Part shown: in pieces, positions 20,607 to 32,150 of the stretch
Layout of the letters: every line of letters begins with the position of its first letter
Numbering within the stretch: position 1 is the first letter of the stretch
NCBI GenBank assembly: GCA_948567375.1
Contig: OX419760.1
Coordinates: 12,834,001 to 12,898,000, forward strand
Direction of reading: 5' to 3'
Length of the DNA: 64,000 bases
From: Lunularia cruciata
Lineage: Eukaryota > Streptophyta > Marchantiopsida > Lunulariales > Lunulariaceae
Position numbers and translations under genes: made by a program
The notes under the pieces: generated by a model
Told to the model about the DNA's origin: nothing
The model's input: the letters and a program-made list of their open reading frames with translations, nothing else
Database searches by the model: none

Positions 20607-21647
20607 CTACACTCTAGAAGAAGTCACAACCGTGGATGAGGTCTCCCTACCAAATCCAGATGTCACCACTCTCTCCTCCACCATGTTGAGCTCAATACGC
20701 TCAGCCAAACCAAAGACTACTGCCAAAGTGGGTGAAGTAGCCTGCAACAACGTAGCATCACGAACTCTACGTCGCAACTCCTTGTCCAGTATCCTATACC
20801 AAAATTGGACTGCCTGGACCTCAGTAACTCCCTGAGTGAAACTGATCAGCCGCCTCATGCGAGTATATGCCTCGCGTAAGCTCTCTCCAGCCTTCCGCTG
20901 GAACTCATGCAAGCTCCTCAGCTTGTCAGTCCGCACTCCCTGGTAGTTCTGCCTCAAACATAGGAAGAACTCAACCATGGGGTTAAACCCCGGTACCACA
21001 CCACCTCCTGCAGCGGTACCTCCACTCGTAGTAGCACTATCTCCAGCTAGTGCACCTCCACTAGCTCCACCAACACTACTCGAGCTAGAACTCGTAGGTA
21101 CAGCCGATCTACTCCTGGCCACCGAGCCTAAAGTGATGGAGACATAGTGTGGAGACCAATAATGTCTCCATAACTCAATCTCCTCCAAATGAACTCTCCT
21201 GAACTCATGGTAGTCGTCCATCGGTGGACCCTCCAAGTGCTGAAACAACCCCTTCCATGCCATGAAGGGTGTGAACAAAGTCGGGTTCCGCATCTGCTGC
21301 AGATCACACCAACTATCAAACTCCTGGATGAAGTCATCCAACTTAATGGTACCCACTGTACCAGAGTAACGCCTAGGGCCTTTGGAGGCCCCATAAATCT
21401 CGTCCATGTCCCACAACAACGATGCGGACACACCAAGTGCACTCTCAACTGAATCAGCTCCTATGTCAAACTCCAACTCAGAGTCAATCTCCTCCCTCAC
21501 TTGGACCTGAGATACAGGCTGATACCGAGCACCACTCCAAGTAAACCCACTGCGTACTGCAAGGCTAACTCCTCTGGAATCTCCAAAGAACTCCGTCGTG
21601 ACCACGTAACTGCAACAGCAAACCCAAACCACCAACTGCAACCGCAA
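20607..21647 (-). CDS. Gag (capsid) protein
   Basis: A 346-codon open stretch at the 5' end of the coding region. Residues from about 215 (FNPMVEFFLCLRQNYQG) through ESLREAYTRMRRLISF and AVQFWYRILDKELRRRVRD match the retrotransposon gag domain that builds the capsid. A Ser/Gly-rich insert precedes it. The listed start at 21647 is TTG; the true start codon was not identified, and translation could begin upstream. The stop at 20607 is TAG followed by CAG in the same frame and looks like a CAG-to-TAG change. Confidence 0.8.
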   Translation of the reverse strand: MRLQLVVWVCCCSYVVTTEFFGDSRGVSLAVRSGFTWSGARYQPVSQVQVREEIDSELEFDIGADSVESALGVSASLLWDMDEIYGASKGPRRYSGTVGTIKLDDFIQEFDSWCDLQQMRNPTLFTPFMAWKGLFQHLEGPPMDDYHEFRRVHLEEIELWRHYWSPHYVSITLGSVARSRSAVPTSSSSSSVGGASGGALAGDSATTSGGTAAGGGVVPGFNPMVEFFLCLRQNYQGVRTDKLRSLHEFQRKAGESLREAYTRMRRLISFTQGVTEVQAVQFWYRILDKELRRRVRDATLLQATSPTLAVVFGLAERIELNMVEERVVTSGFGRETSSTVVTSSRV

Positions 21648-21689
21648 GTCACAACTGCAAGTGCCCCACCAAGTGCCAACACCAACTAG

Positions 21690-22983
21690 ACACCACCCAC
21701 TAATGTAACTCTAACCAAGATAACTACACTAGGGGAATGGCAACCTGTAACCTGCCATCATAACACGCACTCTCACAATCTGCAGGTCATCACTTCCTGC
21801 CTCACCGGAGAGAAACAAAGGTAGTCTGACTGGTCATCACTCCAGCCTCACCACCGAGAGCACACCAGAGCACCAACGCTCAAAAGTCAAGGCACCTCAC
21901 ACAAACGTGGTGCACAAACAAGAAGCAGAGAATGGAGGGGATCCAATCACAAGAAATCTAAATGAAAACCCTCCATTTCATAACACAACACGGGATTGAC
22001 TCTACCACCATTTGGCATTTGACATAAGAGTAGTTCGTATCTAAGTCCTAAGCTACCAGGATCACCAAGAATGGGATCAAACTGCCTCTCCTAGCCAAAG
22101 CTACATGTGTATAGATAATAGTGGCGCAGTCACTAGGACAACAAGTGAGGGTGGACCAATTGGCTAGGGCACCAGTCTAGGAACAAGAGATCTAGGGGTC
22201 AAACCCTGTTGCGCACAATCTAGCAGGAAAGGCAGATTTTGCCAACCAATGACCAAGATCTACTCTAAACTAGCTAGTCTCACGCCAGCAAGCTGGCTTG
22301 CTAGCCCTTTTGGCCCTTCTAGGCCTTCATAGCCTCTCATAGCCCACAGCCCTGTGCCTCGAAGCCTCGAAACGCCAAAATTCAGCCAAATGAGGCCTTT
22401 CTTGTTGCCACTTCGAACCTCCTCCAAAATTGGCGAAACTTCTCCAAATCTGCGAAACTCCTCCAAACTAACGAAACTTCTCCAAATCTGGCCAACAGCA
22501 AAACTCCTCCAATTCTGGCCGTAAATCTGACGTAAATCTGATGTAAAATCTGACGTAAACCCTAAAGATGGATGTCCGCCAAATCCCCCGCTAACTTTCC
22601 ACTCGAGCCAAATTGACAAAACGGGTTTTTCCAAATCATAATTTCATGAGGAGAGCTTTCCAACTCCACCTTCAATTTCACTTTCTGAGCCCAACTCGTA
22701 GCAAATTGGTCCTGCCTTCACCTCCTAAGCTCAAAATCACAACACTGCTAAAAAATTGCTCCTTCTTTGCTCAAAATTTGGCCAGCGCTTCCGCACACCG
22801 TCCGCCTAACTGCCAAATTTGCATCAACTACACGAGCTTCTGCACACTAGCTTCTGCACACTAGCTTCTGCACACGAGCTTCTGCACACTAGGGAATCGA
22901 GCTACCACGATCCACCGAGCTTGGAGATACCACCAACACTCAACGTTCCTGCACCCGATTTCCCCCTGACTTCACTTCTCTGA
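21690..22983 (-). other. 5' untranslated leader of the methyltransferase element
   Basis: About 1.3 kb between the 5' LTR and gag with no long coding frame. It holds short tandem repeats at 22430-22560 (gaaact-ctccaaa and cgtaaatctga types) and a 14-bp unit at 22836-22891. Close to the LTR the minus strand reads ATCAGAG (22978-22984), which matches only the core of the initiator-Met primer site TGGTATCAGAGC; the primer-binding site is therefore degenerate or different. Confidence 0.55.
22836..22891. repeat. Four tandem 14-bp units in the leader
   Basis: gcttctgcacac(t/g)a repeats four times in a row with one changed base in the third unit. A simple minisatellite. Confidence 0.9.
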
Positions 22984-23434
22984 TGTAATCAGATTGCTTA
23001 ACATTCTCAACTCAACTCAACTCAGATCAGTACTTGATCTGTCACTCTATAAACTGCCAACAACTGGGCACTGATTACAGTCAAGCCACACCCACTCAAG
23101 CATAGAGAATCCAGGTGACGCTCGCCGGCCTCTGTCCACCATAGCCAGGAACTCAAAGGCTCAACATCAGAGAAGTGAGCTCTCTGGAGCTCACTTCAAA
23201 ACTATACCCCCTGGACTCGAGCTAGCCCTAAAACCCTAACGGTCCCGCTGACGGCACACTTGACGGTGCAAATGGTGCAAAGTGACGGTGGGCCCCACCG
23301 TGAAGTCAATACCCCGAACACAAAATCTAACCGTCGGAAAGTAGTCCTTGAGAAACTGCTAGAATAACTCTAACTACCATCACTGGAACTCCAGTGTCCG
23401 AGCATCTAGATGCGGAACTACAAATGGTGTGACA
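22984..23434 (-). repeat. 5' LTR of the methyltransferase element
   Basis: On the minus strand it starts TGTCACACC and ends ctgattaca, so it has TG and CA ends. Over 22986-23434 it matches the 3' LTR core with 10 transitions and no gaps (about 97.8% identity). It lacks the 105-bp subrepeat seen at the other end. Confidence 0.9.
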
Positions 23435-23439
23435 TGGTT
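23435..23439. other. Target-site duplication TGGTT, right copy
   Basis: Matches TGGTT at 13486-13490 and abuts the terminal CA of the element. Confidence 0.75.
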
Positions 23440-26100
23440 TCTAAAGGTCCAATTGTCCTAGGATTTTGGAGGTCTTCATAGGGTAGCTTTCCCTCAAGAG
23501 AGACATAGCTTAGTGGTGGATCTCTTCCCTCAGATCTTGTGGTAGGTCCCATAGTGCCAATGGACTCTTGGTAGTCCTTGTAAGGGCTTAGCTGGCTCAT
23601 TCCTTCCTCCATCAAATCCAACATGGTGGCATCTTCAATGTGGTGTTGGTTAATCTCTTCCCCGACTAGACTGAGTATGTCCATGATACAAGTGGTAACC
23701 ATTGTACTCCAAAATTTCTGGTACTCATTAATCACCAACCTTTCTTTGCTGATGTGTCTAACATTCCTATGATTCCTTCCTTCATGGGGATGTTGTCTCT
23801 TCCTAAGGAAGCTCCACCAATAACCCCCTTGTGTATAGGACTACTTCCTATATTTCCCTTCTTAAGGGAGCTACTTTTGTCTTTTTCTTTAAGGAAGATT
23901 GAGAGGAGCTTCCTTGCCCAAAAGGAGAAGTAGCTCAATGTGAGCCAAAAGCAAGTGATGTGCCTCCTACAAAACCCCCCTTGCTTGGTGACATGGCCTC
24001 ATCATTGGAGTTGACTTTGGGTGCTCCTTTTGAGGTAGGTTATTTGGGTTTGGCATCTTTGATCTCATCCTTCTTCTACTTCAAAGTACTTGTCCACCGG
24101 GTGTACTTCCATCTTGTTATGGGCAACAAACCAAAGTAGTTGGCTCACTTGTTCTTCCAACTTTTTGTTTTGAACAATTTGTTCATTTTGGGAAGTCTAT
24201 TGAGCCTGTACTTGGCTTGCTCTTCAAGTATCTTCTCCTTATAATAAAGGAGATATTTTTTCCTACTAGTTCTTTCTTTGTTTAGCTTTTTTATGGTAAG
24301 TCATAGGGAGGCTAACTCCCCTTGACAACTTTGCCAAGCCTGCTCCCAATCACTCTTGTCTACCTTGAGGATTGAGAGTTCTGCTTGGAAGATTTTAGCT
24401 CATCAATCTCCTTTTGGGACCTCTCAAAAGCTATAGATAATTCCCACAATTTATTTTGTGCTAGCTTGGATTCTTATTTGGCGGGGTTTCTTGGTCCCAC
24501 ATCAATTGAGTTCCCGTTCATTCTTCTTGTTTTCTAATTGATCATAGGCTAGTTGGTCATCCACTGTGGCATTCTCACTCCACAAACATTGGATTTGGAC
24601 TTCTACCTCTACTAACACAATTATACCCTTGATAGCTTCCATCTACTACTTGTCTACCTTCTAGATCCATGCGAGTTGGGCTTCTTGGAACTTATGAGAC
24701 CTTTCTTATAGAAATTGTTCCTGTTCCCTTGTAATTCCACAATCTTCTCATGGGCAATCTGCCCGCTTTTCAAATTTGTCTACATGGAAACTAATCCTAG
24801 CTTCCATGCTTGGTATTCTACCCACTCCTTAAAATGCTCACCACTTTCTAGACTCTCAATTAGGTTGTCAATGATTTGGGCTAATGACCTAGTGCATCTC
24901 ATTTTGCGTGTTCTTCCTCCTACAACCTCTATGTAATTGGCATGCGATCCCATAGGCCTTTCATCATGCGGGCCTTGAAAAATAGTCAAGGCCCAAGGTA
25001 TGAGTGAGGCATTCACTTCCTCACAGTTTTTGAACAGACCCATAAGGGATCCTATGGTGCACTTTGGAGTTAGGGGAGAGTCATATTCAATTCTACCTTG
25101 CCTTGAAGGGCAATCCTTCTCTTGTAAGGGGTGGTTTGAGACTCTAGATCTTTTTGGAGCACTATAAGCACTTTCAAAGGCACTATTCATTTTTTGTAAG
25201 GCATTCTCAGTTTCCTTGTCATTATTTGAGGAAGACCAAATTCTCACCTTTAGTTTCTTTTTCTCTTGACTGGAGACATTGCCCTACCCTTCTTAGGGCT
25301 TGCCACTTTCTTCCTATTACTATAAGAAGTCTCTTCTTTTGTGGGATTGCTAAGTTCTCACCATTCCTCTTCCCATAGCATAACAATAGGGGCCATCCTT
25401 AGTTTCAATAGGTTTGCCCATTCTCTATTGGTCCACTTTGTGAAGTTAGGGAGTAGTAAGGCTACTACATGGGGATTGACATTCTGTCATGGTTACCATC
25501 TTTTGGTAACTTTTCTTAAATATGGGTAACTGCAAAGTTGGTAGCACTTCCTTGGTAAGGTTTTCATGCATTTGAATGGCTCTTAGAGCTAGATATTTCA
25601 GAATTGCCATTAGCACCAATACCATAAGGAAAGGCCTTCCTCCTTTTGCCTTCTCCATGGGGACCGCTTTCTAGAAGTTTGAATAACATTCATGTACTTT
25701 GGTGAATATTACCGATGCATAATCCAACACCTCCCCATATAACACACTTTGAATTATAGCATCAATTACCAATATGCTCAAAAATTACACATTCCCTTGC
25801 CTACCTATCAGCCAAAGAAAATTCTTCATGGCATAGAAAAGAAGTGGATGTTGGACTATAGCCATTGAGAACCCATTTTTGTTCATGGTTCCCATAGGGC
25901 CACCAACAATGTTAAAAAGTAGAAGCATGGGTAAGTGTTGTGGGCTCAAACTGAATTCCCTCCAAGCTAGGAGAATCTCTTCCATCCTTGTTCCTAATGA
26001 GAATACATCCCGTATTGTATCCTTTATGATGGCAATTGCCATAAAACTTTTGGAGTCACTTGTTATGGGAACAACTTATAGGAAGAACTTATGAGCTATA
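23440..26100 (-). pseudogene. Unidentified reading frame(s), part 1, interrupted by the methyltransferase element
   Basis: Several sizeable minus frames: 25785-26042, 24780-25247 (155 codons, ending FKEWVEYQAWKLGLVSM), 23732-23938 and 23418-23738 (106 codons, containing MLDLMEEGMSQLSPYKDYQE). Around 24100-24450 the minus frames are coiled-coil-like (for example NKKLEEQVSQLLWFV). They may be pieces of one protein. I do not recognise it; the repeat-rich setting suggests a mobile-element or captured protein. The last frame runs into the insertion point and resumes at 13489. Confidence 0.35.
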
Positions 26101-26554
26101 AAGTTCCAAAGCTTTCCATGCTCCATATTTATTGGAGCAAGATAACAAGATCTTAATTGGTAAAGTCACACAAGTAGCCAGAATGAATGTAGATTAGTGC
26201 CTCTTTTTTGGTGTTCTTTTGTGATGCCATGTTCTTGTTTCCCAAGATTTCTCCTTCCCTTGCTAATAACCTCTCTCTAACTTGCTTCAGGTCAGCATAA
26301 CTTTCTAATTCCTCAAAAATTCATTTGTAAATCCTTTCAAGGGTGTTGATCAGAAGCACTCCATCCTTCCAATAGTTTTCAGCTAAGAAACTCAATTCTT
26401 GAGTATGAGCAACAATAGGTTCGTTTGGTCTAACCAGTCTAAGAGAGCTCTTTGTATCACTCTCAAGGCAAGTTCTTGCTCACATTGCACTTATTCCCAA
26501 TTCCTCCTTTGACAAGTTTGTTCTTGTAGCTGTTCTTTTTCATCTAGTATGCTT

Positions 26555-28735
26555 TCCCTATTATCATGTTGTGGTTTGCATAGCCTATGAAAAAGTAAAC
26601 TAGTGTGGTTTATCTCCATAAAGATGGAGTAGGTTGTATGATAGATCTCACGACTGCATTCTTGCCATGTGAGCAATCTATGTGCATTTAAGTGGTTGGT
26701 ATTTTGGAGTATGATCTTATCCTTTTGAAGGGCTTTGACATATATAGGTGGTGGAAAGTTGAGTGACATGGTGTGTTTTAGGTTGAGGAGTCTCAAGCGG
26801 GAGGACTTTGGGAGTGAGAGTTGTAGTAAAGCATAAGTGTAAGGATGTCGGGGGAAAGCATTTGAGTAGGAGATGTCTCATGCTCCCAATCTACCACTTC
26901 CAAATCATTTTCCCATCATGCTTTAGATTTTACACCGTGATTGCTTACGGGATTGGATGGTAGCACATTTTGGGGTAGCATTCATGGAGTTGGTGATAGA
27001 AAATCTAGATCATGTTGTCATTTTGGTGCTTACTTATGAGCAAGTATGGGACTTGACAATATATGTACTCTTATAGATGGAAAATGACTTAATCTAGTTC
27101 AATGGCTTCAAATTGGAGTTGTGGGGTCCATTTGACAAAAAGAGAATCAACTAAATGACAAAAAAGTGCAAGTGACTAGATCCCAATAGGAGAAAGCTGG
27201 AGTTTTTTGACCATCAAAGGAATTAGGGGAAAGCATTCAAAGAGAAAAGACCACAATTTAAGAGAGGAGCTAATAGGTTAAAACTTGAAGATCAAAACCA
27301 AATGTTTTAAGCAGATTTTGTGGAAGATATGATCAATTGAATCAAGGGGGTAGAATTCATAGCTAGGATCACAAAATAGACAATTTGGAGAGCTTCATGA
27401 GACATTTTCATGATCTATTAAAGAATTTGCATCAAAGACAATGTGCTTATAGTGCTAAGTGCAAGAAATTTTAGGTTTTGATCAATCTCAAATCAGATCT
27501 GGTCAATTAAAATTGGAGCTATGGAAAGTGAGGTGTTGGAAAAGAGATGCTGATCAGGATTGGAATTTTAGTCACTCTTGAAGTTGTGATTTGAATCACC
27601 TTATGAAAATTTATAGTATTGTTGGTGGTTAAGTCTTGCACCTCTTTGCAAAGGTTTCATGTAAATTCCCCAAATAGAGAATTTAGGGTCTTGGATCAAG
27701 TTAGCCAAACTCAAGAATTGATCTATATCTAGGGATTGGGAAAGGTTAGGCTATTAAAATTTGCAAGGGATAAGACATGGGCACAACCAATTACTATTAG
27801 AATTTTGGTTAGATTTGGGTCCATGGTGAGTGAGAGCTAATGCAACAAGTTCTACTAAAAATATTGTCATAAGCTTGGTAGAGCAGTTCTATCTTCAATG
27901 ATTAAATGTCAATTCTCTTATTTTTATGACTTTGATTTACAATTCTAGGTTGTTGGAGTTTTTGTGAGAATTTAATGTATCTTTGATCCAAAAATCTGAG
28001 GAAATTTGCTAGGAACCAAGAGCAAACCCTCAATTATGGATTTCAAAATTAGCGTGAATACTTATAAAACTCTGGCCAAGTTTAAGACCTTATCAAGGAA
28101 CCTATAGTGATTAGATTGTGACTTATTTCATATCATTGGAAAAATTATCTCATAGGCTTTCTTCTGAATTCTAGGACACTTGCATCCATATCAAAAAGAA
28201 AAAGTTATGTCCATATGATTTGCATAGAGTTTTCCCCATCAGAAAGACATTGGATTTCTCCACTTGGAAGACAAATTGGTTTGAAGTTAGAGTACAAATT
28301 GAAATCAGCTTGAGGATAGGACAGGGGATTTTGAAGCTAATATTTGCAAACAGTATGGAGAGTTGTTCAATTCTTGTGGTTGAATCATCTTCATGCTTGC
28401 ATGCTTGTTTGTATGCACGATTTGCTTGGATTGGTGTGCGGGCATTGCACTTAGATTCTTTCCTTCTAGGAGTGCTATGTTTTCTCCTTGGTTATGTTGG
28501 AAGTGATAACCAGCAAACCAAGAGTGCATGTTATGATGACATGTTAGGTTGCATGTTGCTATCCTACTCGATAGCAAGAATACCAAAAACAAGAACTTTA
28601 GGCTTGTAGGTGCGCCTAATAGTGGAGGGTGGGTTAGCATGCAAGCTCAGACTATTAGTGATAGATTTGCACACAACCTTTGATCCATAAGCTCCATAGG
28701 TATGCACCCTATGTGTTCCCAGAGAGAAAAAGGAA
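26555..28735 (+). repeat. Dispersed repeat E, copy 1
   Basis: About 2.2 kb, alignable by eye along its length with 29960-32150, and less well with 47840-49770 and 52290-52990. Landmarks: ttgtggtttgcatagcct at the start; a TATA-like gacatatataggtggtgga near 26737; gagagtgagagttgtag-aaagca; a block tgcttggattggtgtgcg; gagtgcatgttatgatga; and an end near ctccatag-t-tgcac. It may be a long LTR; the TATA box gives the orientation. No long frame is conserved. Confidence 0.6.
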
Positions 28736-29049
28736 AAGTACAACACCGTAGTGACTTTTCTTAGGTTCTTGCATTCCAACTCATGCAAGAATCAAGATTT
28801 CACAACTCAAGATTTGTAAATGACAAACTGGTGGTGACTTGAATTACCTTGGGGAGTTTTAGCAGAATCAAGTCCTTGCCTTACATTGTACCTTCCCAAA
28901 CCAATTAAAAATTTCCATGCAAAACATATTATCTCTCAATTAGATATGAAGTGTCATATTCCAATAGGTGTTGCATCCAAAGCATTACATGTGTGATTTT
29001 GTCTTTTCCTTTTAGACATGAATGCATTATGTTAAAATTGTAATGTTCT

Positions 29050-29959
29050 TGTTCTTGAAGGTATCACCTCATTGTGACTTGTGGGATAGAGAAAGGTCCC
29101 ACAGAAGCTTTAGGGATGTGCATATTGTGTGTACCTCTACCGGTGTTTGAGATGTATCACGAGAATTCAAGGAAATGATTGGTACATTCAAACATGCCCA
29201 TAGAAGTTTAGGAAGGTGCCTTATCTTGGGAAGGAGTTTTCTTGTAACCAAGATTTCCTAGTATTACCCTCAATAAAAATGGCAAAATAGTGGCTCTCTT
29301 ATAGGATTCTCTTATAGGATTATAGAGTAATGTATCATGGGGGATTATAAGGTCTACACTTTGATCCATTGGTACGGGTATCCAATACTTTTCCATCCAA
29401 TGTCTCCAGCTAAACCAATCCATTGTTGAACACTTCCCGTATCCTTTATAGGCCTAGCTTCTTTCAGCAAATTTGCTAGGGAATTGGCCAACTTGGTCAT
29501 AAAATTTAAGAACTAGATCTTCCTTATAGAGTGGTACTTCCTTTGTCTTTTTATCAAAATAGGTTTTCCGTTTGGCTTGCATTGTATACTATTTATATAA
29601 GCCCGCAATTGCTTTCTATTTAGATTATGGAGTGCCAAGGCATATTGCATTGTGGTTTCTCCTTCTTTGAAACCAAGATTTCATGTTTGAGATGCGTAAG
29701 GATGCAAAGGGAAGAGATAAGGAACTTTATAGGTAGAATTTCTTCTTGTTTATAAATAGGCGGGAAGGGAGTGTATCCCATAGTACGTTTGATGGTGGTG
29801 CGGTATGCCCATAATGCACTTGGTAATTTTTGGTCCCGATCGATAGGGTTGAGACTGAATATTTTTAAGGATGGCAAGGAAGATATCATTGACACATTCT
29901 ACTTGGCCATTTTCTTGAAGATGATACAAGGTAGACCTTTTATGTTGGATCCCGTTATC
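29050..29959 (-). pseudogene. Gypsy integrase C-terminal half (relic, split by repeat E)
   Basis: Minus frames read HKRSTLYHLQENGQVECVND, carrying the catalytic-Glu block of integrase, then LPSALWAYRTTIKRTMGYTPF, the typical gypsy block that follows. The N-terminal half of the same core is at 32160-32420, on the far side of repeat E copy 2. Frames at 29069-29423 downstream could be the end of pol but have no motif. Confidence 0.65.
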
Positions 29960-32150
29960 GTGTTGTGGTTTGCATAGCCTAAGAAAAAGTAAATTAGCAT
30001 GGGTTATCTCCATAGTAGTGGAGTAGGTTGTATGATGGATCCCATGGTTGAGATGTTGCCATATGAGCAATCTATGCACATATATATGATTGGCCATGTG
30101 CATTATGATCCTATCCTTTTCAAGAGCTCTGATGTATATACATGGTGGAGAGTTGAGACAAGAGGGGTGTTTTTTTTAGAAGAGTCTCAAGTGGGAGGAG
30201 TACATTGAGAGTGAGAGTTGTAGCAAAGCATGGAAACCATGCATCAAAGAGAGAAGTTGAGTAAGAGATGTCCCATGCTCCCAATCTGCCACTCCCAAAT
30301 CCTTTTCTGATCAGGCTTCAGATTCTACATCATGATGGCTTACAAGGTTGGATGGTTGTACATTTTGGGACGGCATTCATGGAATTGGTGATAGGAAACC
30401 CGGATCCTATCATCATTCTGGTGCTTACTTATGAATAAGTCTGGGATTTGACAATTTTATGTGCTCTATAGATAGAGAACAAATGAATTTTTCTCATGAG
30501 CTTCAAGGTGGATTTGTGGGATCCATTTCAAGAGATTGTGTCCTAAGAGGAGAACTTGGAAGTTTTTTGACCATTAAAGCAGTTTGGAGAGGGCATTAAG
30601 GAAGTGGAGACTAAGGTTGGAGAGAAGAGTTGATAGGCTACAATTTTAAGGTAGAAAGAAGATGATTTAAGTATATTTTGTGGGGAATATGATTGATTGA
30701 AACAAGGGGGGTAGAATTCATACCTAGGAGCACAAAATAGACAATTTGGAGAGTTTTGAGACATTTTCATGATCTGTTAGTGGGGTTGGATAGTAGACAA
30801 AGTGCTTAGTGCAAGAAATTCTAATTTGGGTCAATCTGAATAAGATTTGTTTGACTGAAGTTGGTGCTTTTGGGATGTAAGGTGTTGGAGAAGAGTTTAT
30901 GATCAAGTTTGGAGTTTTGGTCACTCCTCTAGTTGTGGTTTGAGTCACATTATGAAAAGTTCTACTATTGTTGGTGGTTATATTTTTCACCCTTGTGTAA
31001 AGGTTTCATGTAAATTCCTCAGAAAGGAGATTTTAGTGTCTTGGATCAAGTATACCTGGGTTTATAGAGCTCACAAGTTAGCCTAGCTCAGGAATTGATC
31101 CATATCTAGGGCTGAGGTTGGATTAGACTATCAAACTCTGTAAAGAGTTAGACAAGGGCACAATCAGCTATTGTAGAAAATTTGGTTGGGTTTGGGTCCA
31201 TGGAGAGTGAGAGTTGATGCAACAAGTTCTACTGAAATTATGGTCGTAAGGTTGATAGAGCAATTTTATTTTCAATCATGATTGAATGGCAATTACCCTA
31301 TTTTTGTGACTATAATTGAGGATTTTAGATTGCTAGAGTGTTTGTGAGAATCAATTGTACTTCTGATTCAAAAATTTATGGAAAGTTGCTAAGAACAAGG
31401 AGCAAACCTATAAATTAAGAATTTCAAAATTAGGGTGAAAATTACAAAAAACTTGGCCAAGTTTGAGAGCTTGTTAGGGGAACTATAATAATCAGATTGT
31501 GGCTCGTTTCATATCATTGGAAAGCTTAGCTTACAAGATTTCCATTAAATTATGGAACACTTGAATCCAAGTCACCCAAAAAAATGCATCTACAAATGAG
31601 TTGCACAGATTTTTCCCCATAAAAAATACATAGAATTTCCCCACTTGGATTAGAAGTTGGTTGGAATTTAAAGAACAGATTGGAAGAGGCTTGAAGTGCA
31701 AGTTGAAATTAGCTTGATGATAGAGCAAGAAGAATTTAAAGCTCTTTCGAATAAAAAGCATAGAGAGTTATTGTCAAATTCTTGTGATCGAATCCTCTCT
31801 ATGCTCGCATGCCTATTTGTACGCCTAGTTGGCTTGGATTGGTGTGCGTGTGTTGCACTTAGGTTCCTTTCTTCTAGGTGTGATGTATTTTTTTCCTTGG
31901 TAATGTTGGAAGTGATGACCAATAGACCAGGAGTGCATGTTATGATGATAGGTTAGGTTGTCTATCACTCCCCTACTTGGTAGAAGGAATCTTATAAACA
32001 AGAGTGGAAGGTTCTACTGGTTGGTTACCACATGTGCTCAGATTAGTAGTGACAAGTCTGCACACAACCTCTGATCCATAAGCTCCATAGCTAGGCACAC
32101 TGTGTATTCCTAGAGAGAAGAAAGGCAAGAGAGAATGCAAAGTATGAGAC
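29960..32150 (+). repeat. Dispersed repeat E, copy 2, inserted in an integrase gene
   Basis: Good match to copy 1. On its right the integrase frame reads up to INTYG; on its left the frame resumes with GIQHKRST. The insertion point is thus fixed to a few bases. Possible target repeats cccgt (left) and accat (right) would each be one change from cccat, but this is weak. Confidence 0.65.

Larger units (their letters stand above)
13490..23434 (-). mobile_element. Ty3/gypsy-like retrotransposon encoding a DNA methyltransferase and a PHD finger
   Basis: A 9.9-kb minus-strand element with TG...CA outer ends, a direct repeat of the target TGGT(T), and two long terminal repeats that are about 98% identical over 449 bp. 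The coding order is gag, CCHC, aspartic protease, C5 cytosine methyltransferase, RT, RNase H, HHCC zinc, integrase, PHD finger. The RT-RNase H-integrase order makes it Ty3/gypsy. It is visibly more GC-rich than the flanks. This copy is inactive: seven in-frame stops (20607, 18509, 17957, 17432, 17027, 16844, 15364) and a one-base shift at 16328-16331. Layout and catalytic motifs are otherwise well kept, so it is recent. Related methyltransferase-bearing retrotransposons are known from charophyte algae and dinoflagellates; this combination with a PHD finger is not one I know. Confidence 0.93.

Noticed and set aside
28220-28609. A 129-codon plus frame in repeat E copy 1
   Set aside because: The corresponding frame is broken in copies 2, 3 and 4, so it is not a conserved gene of the repeat.
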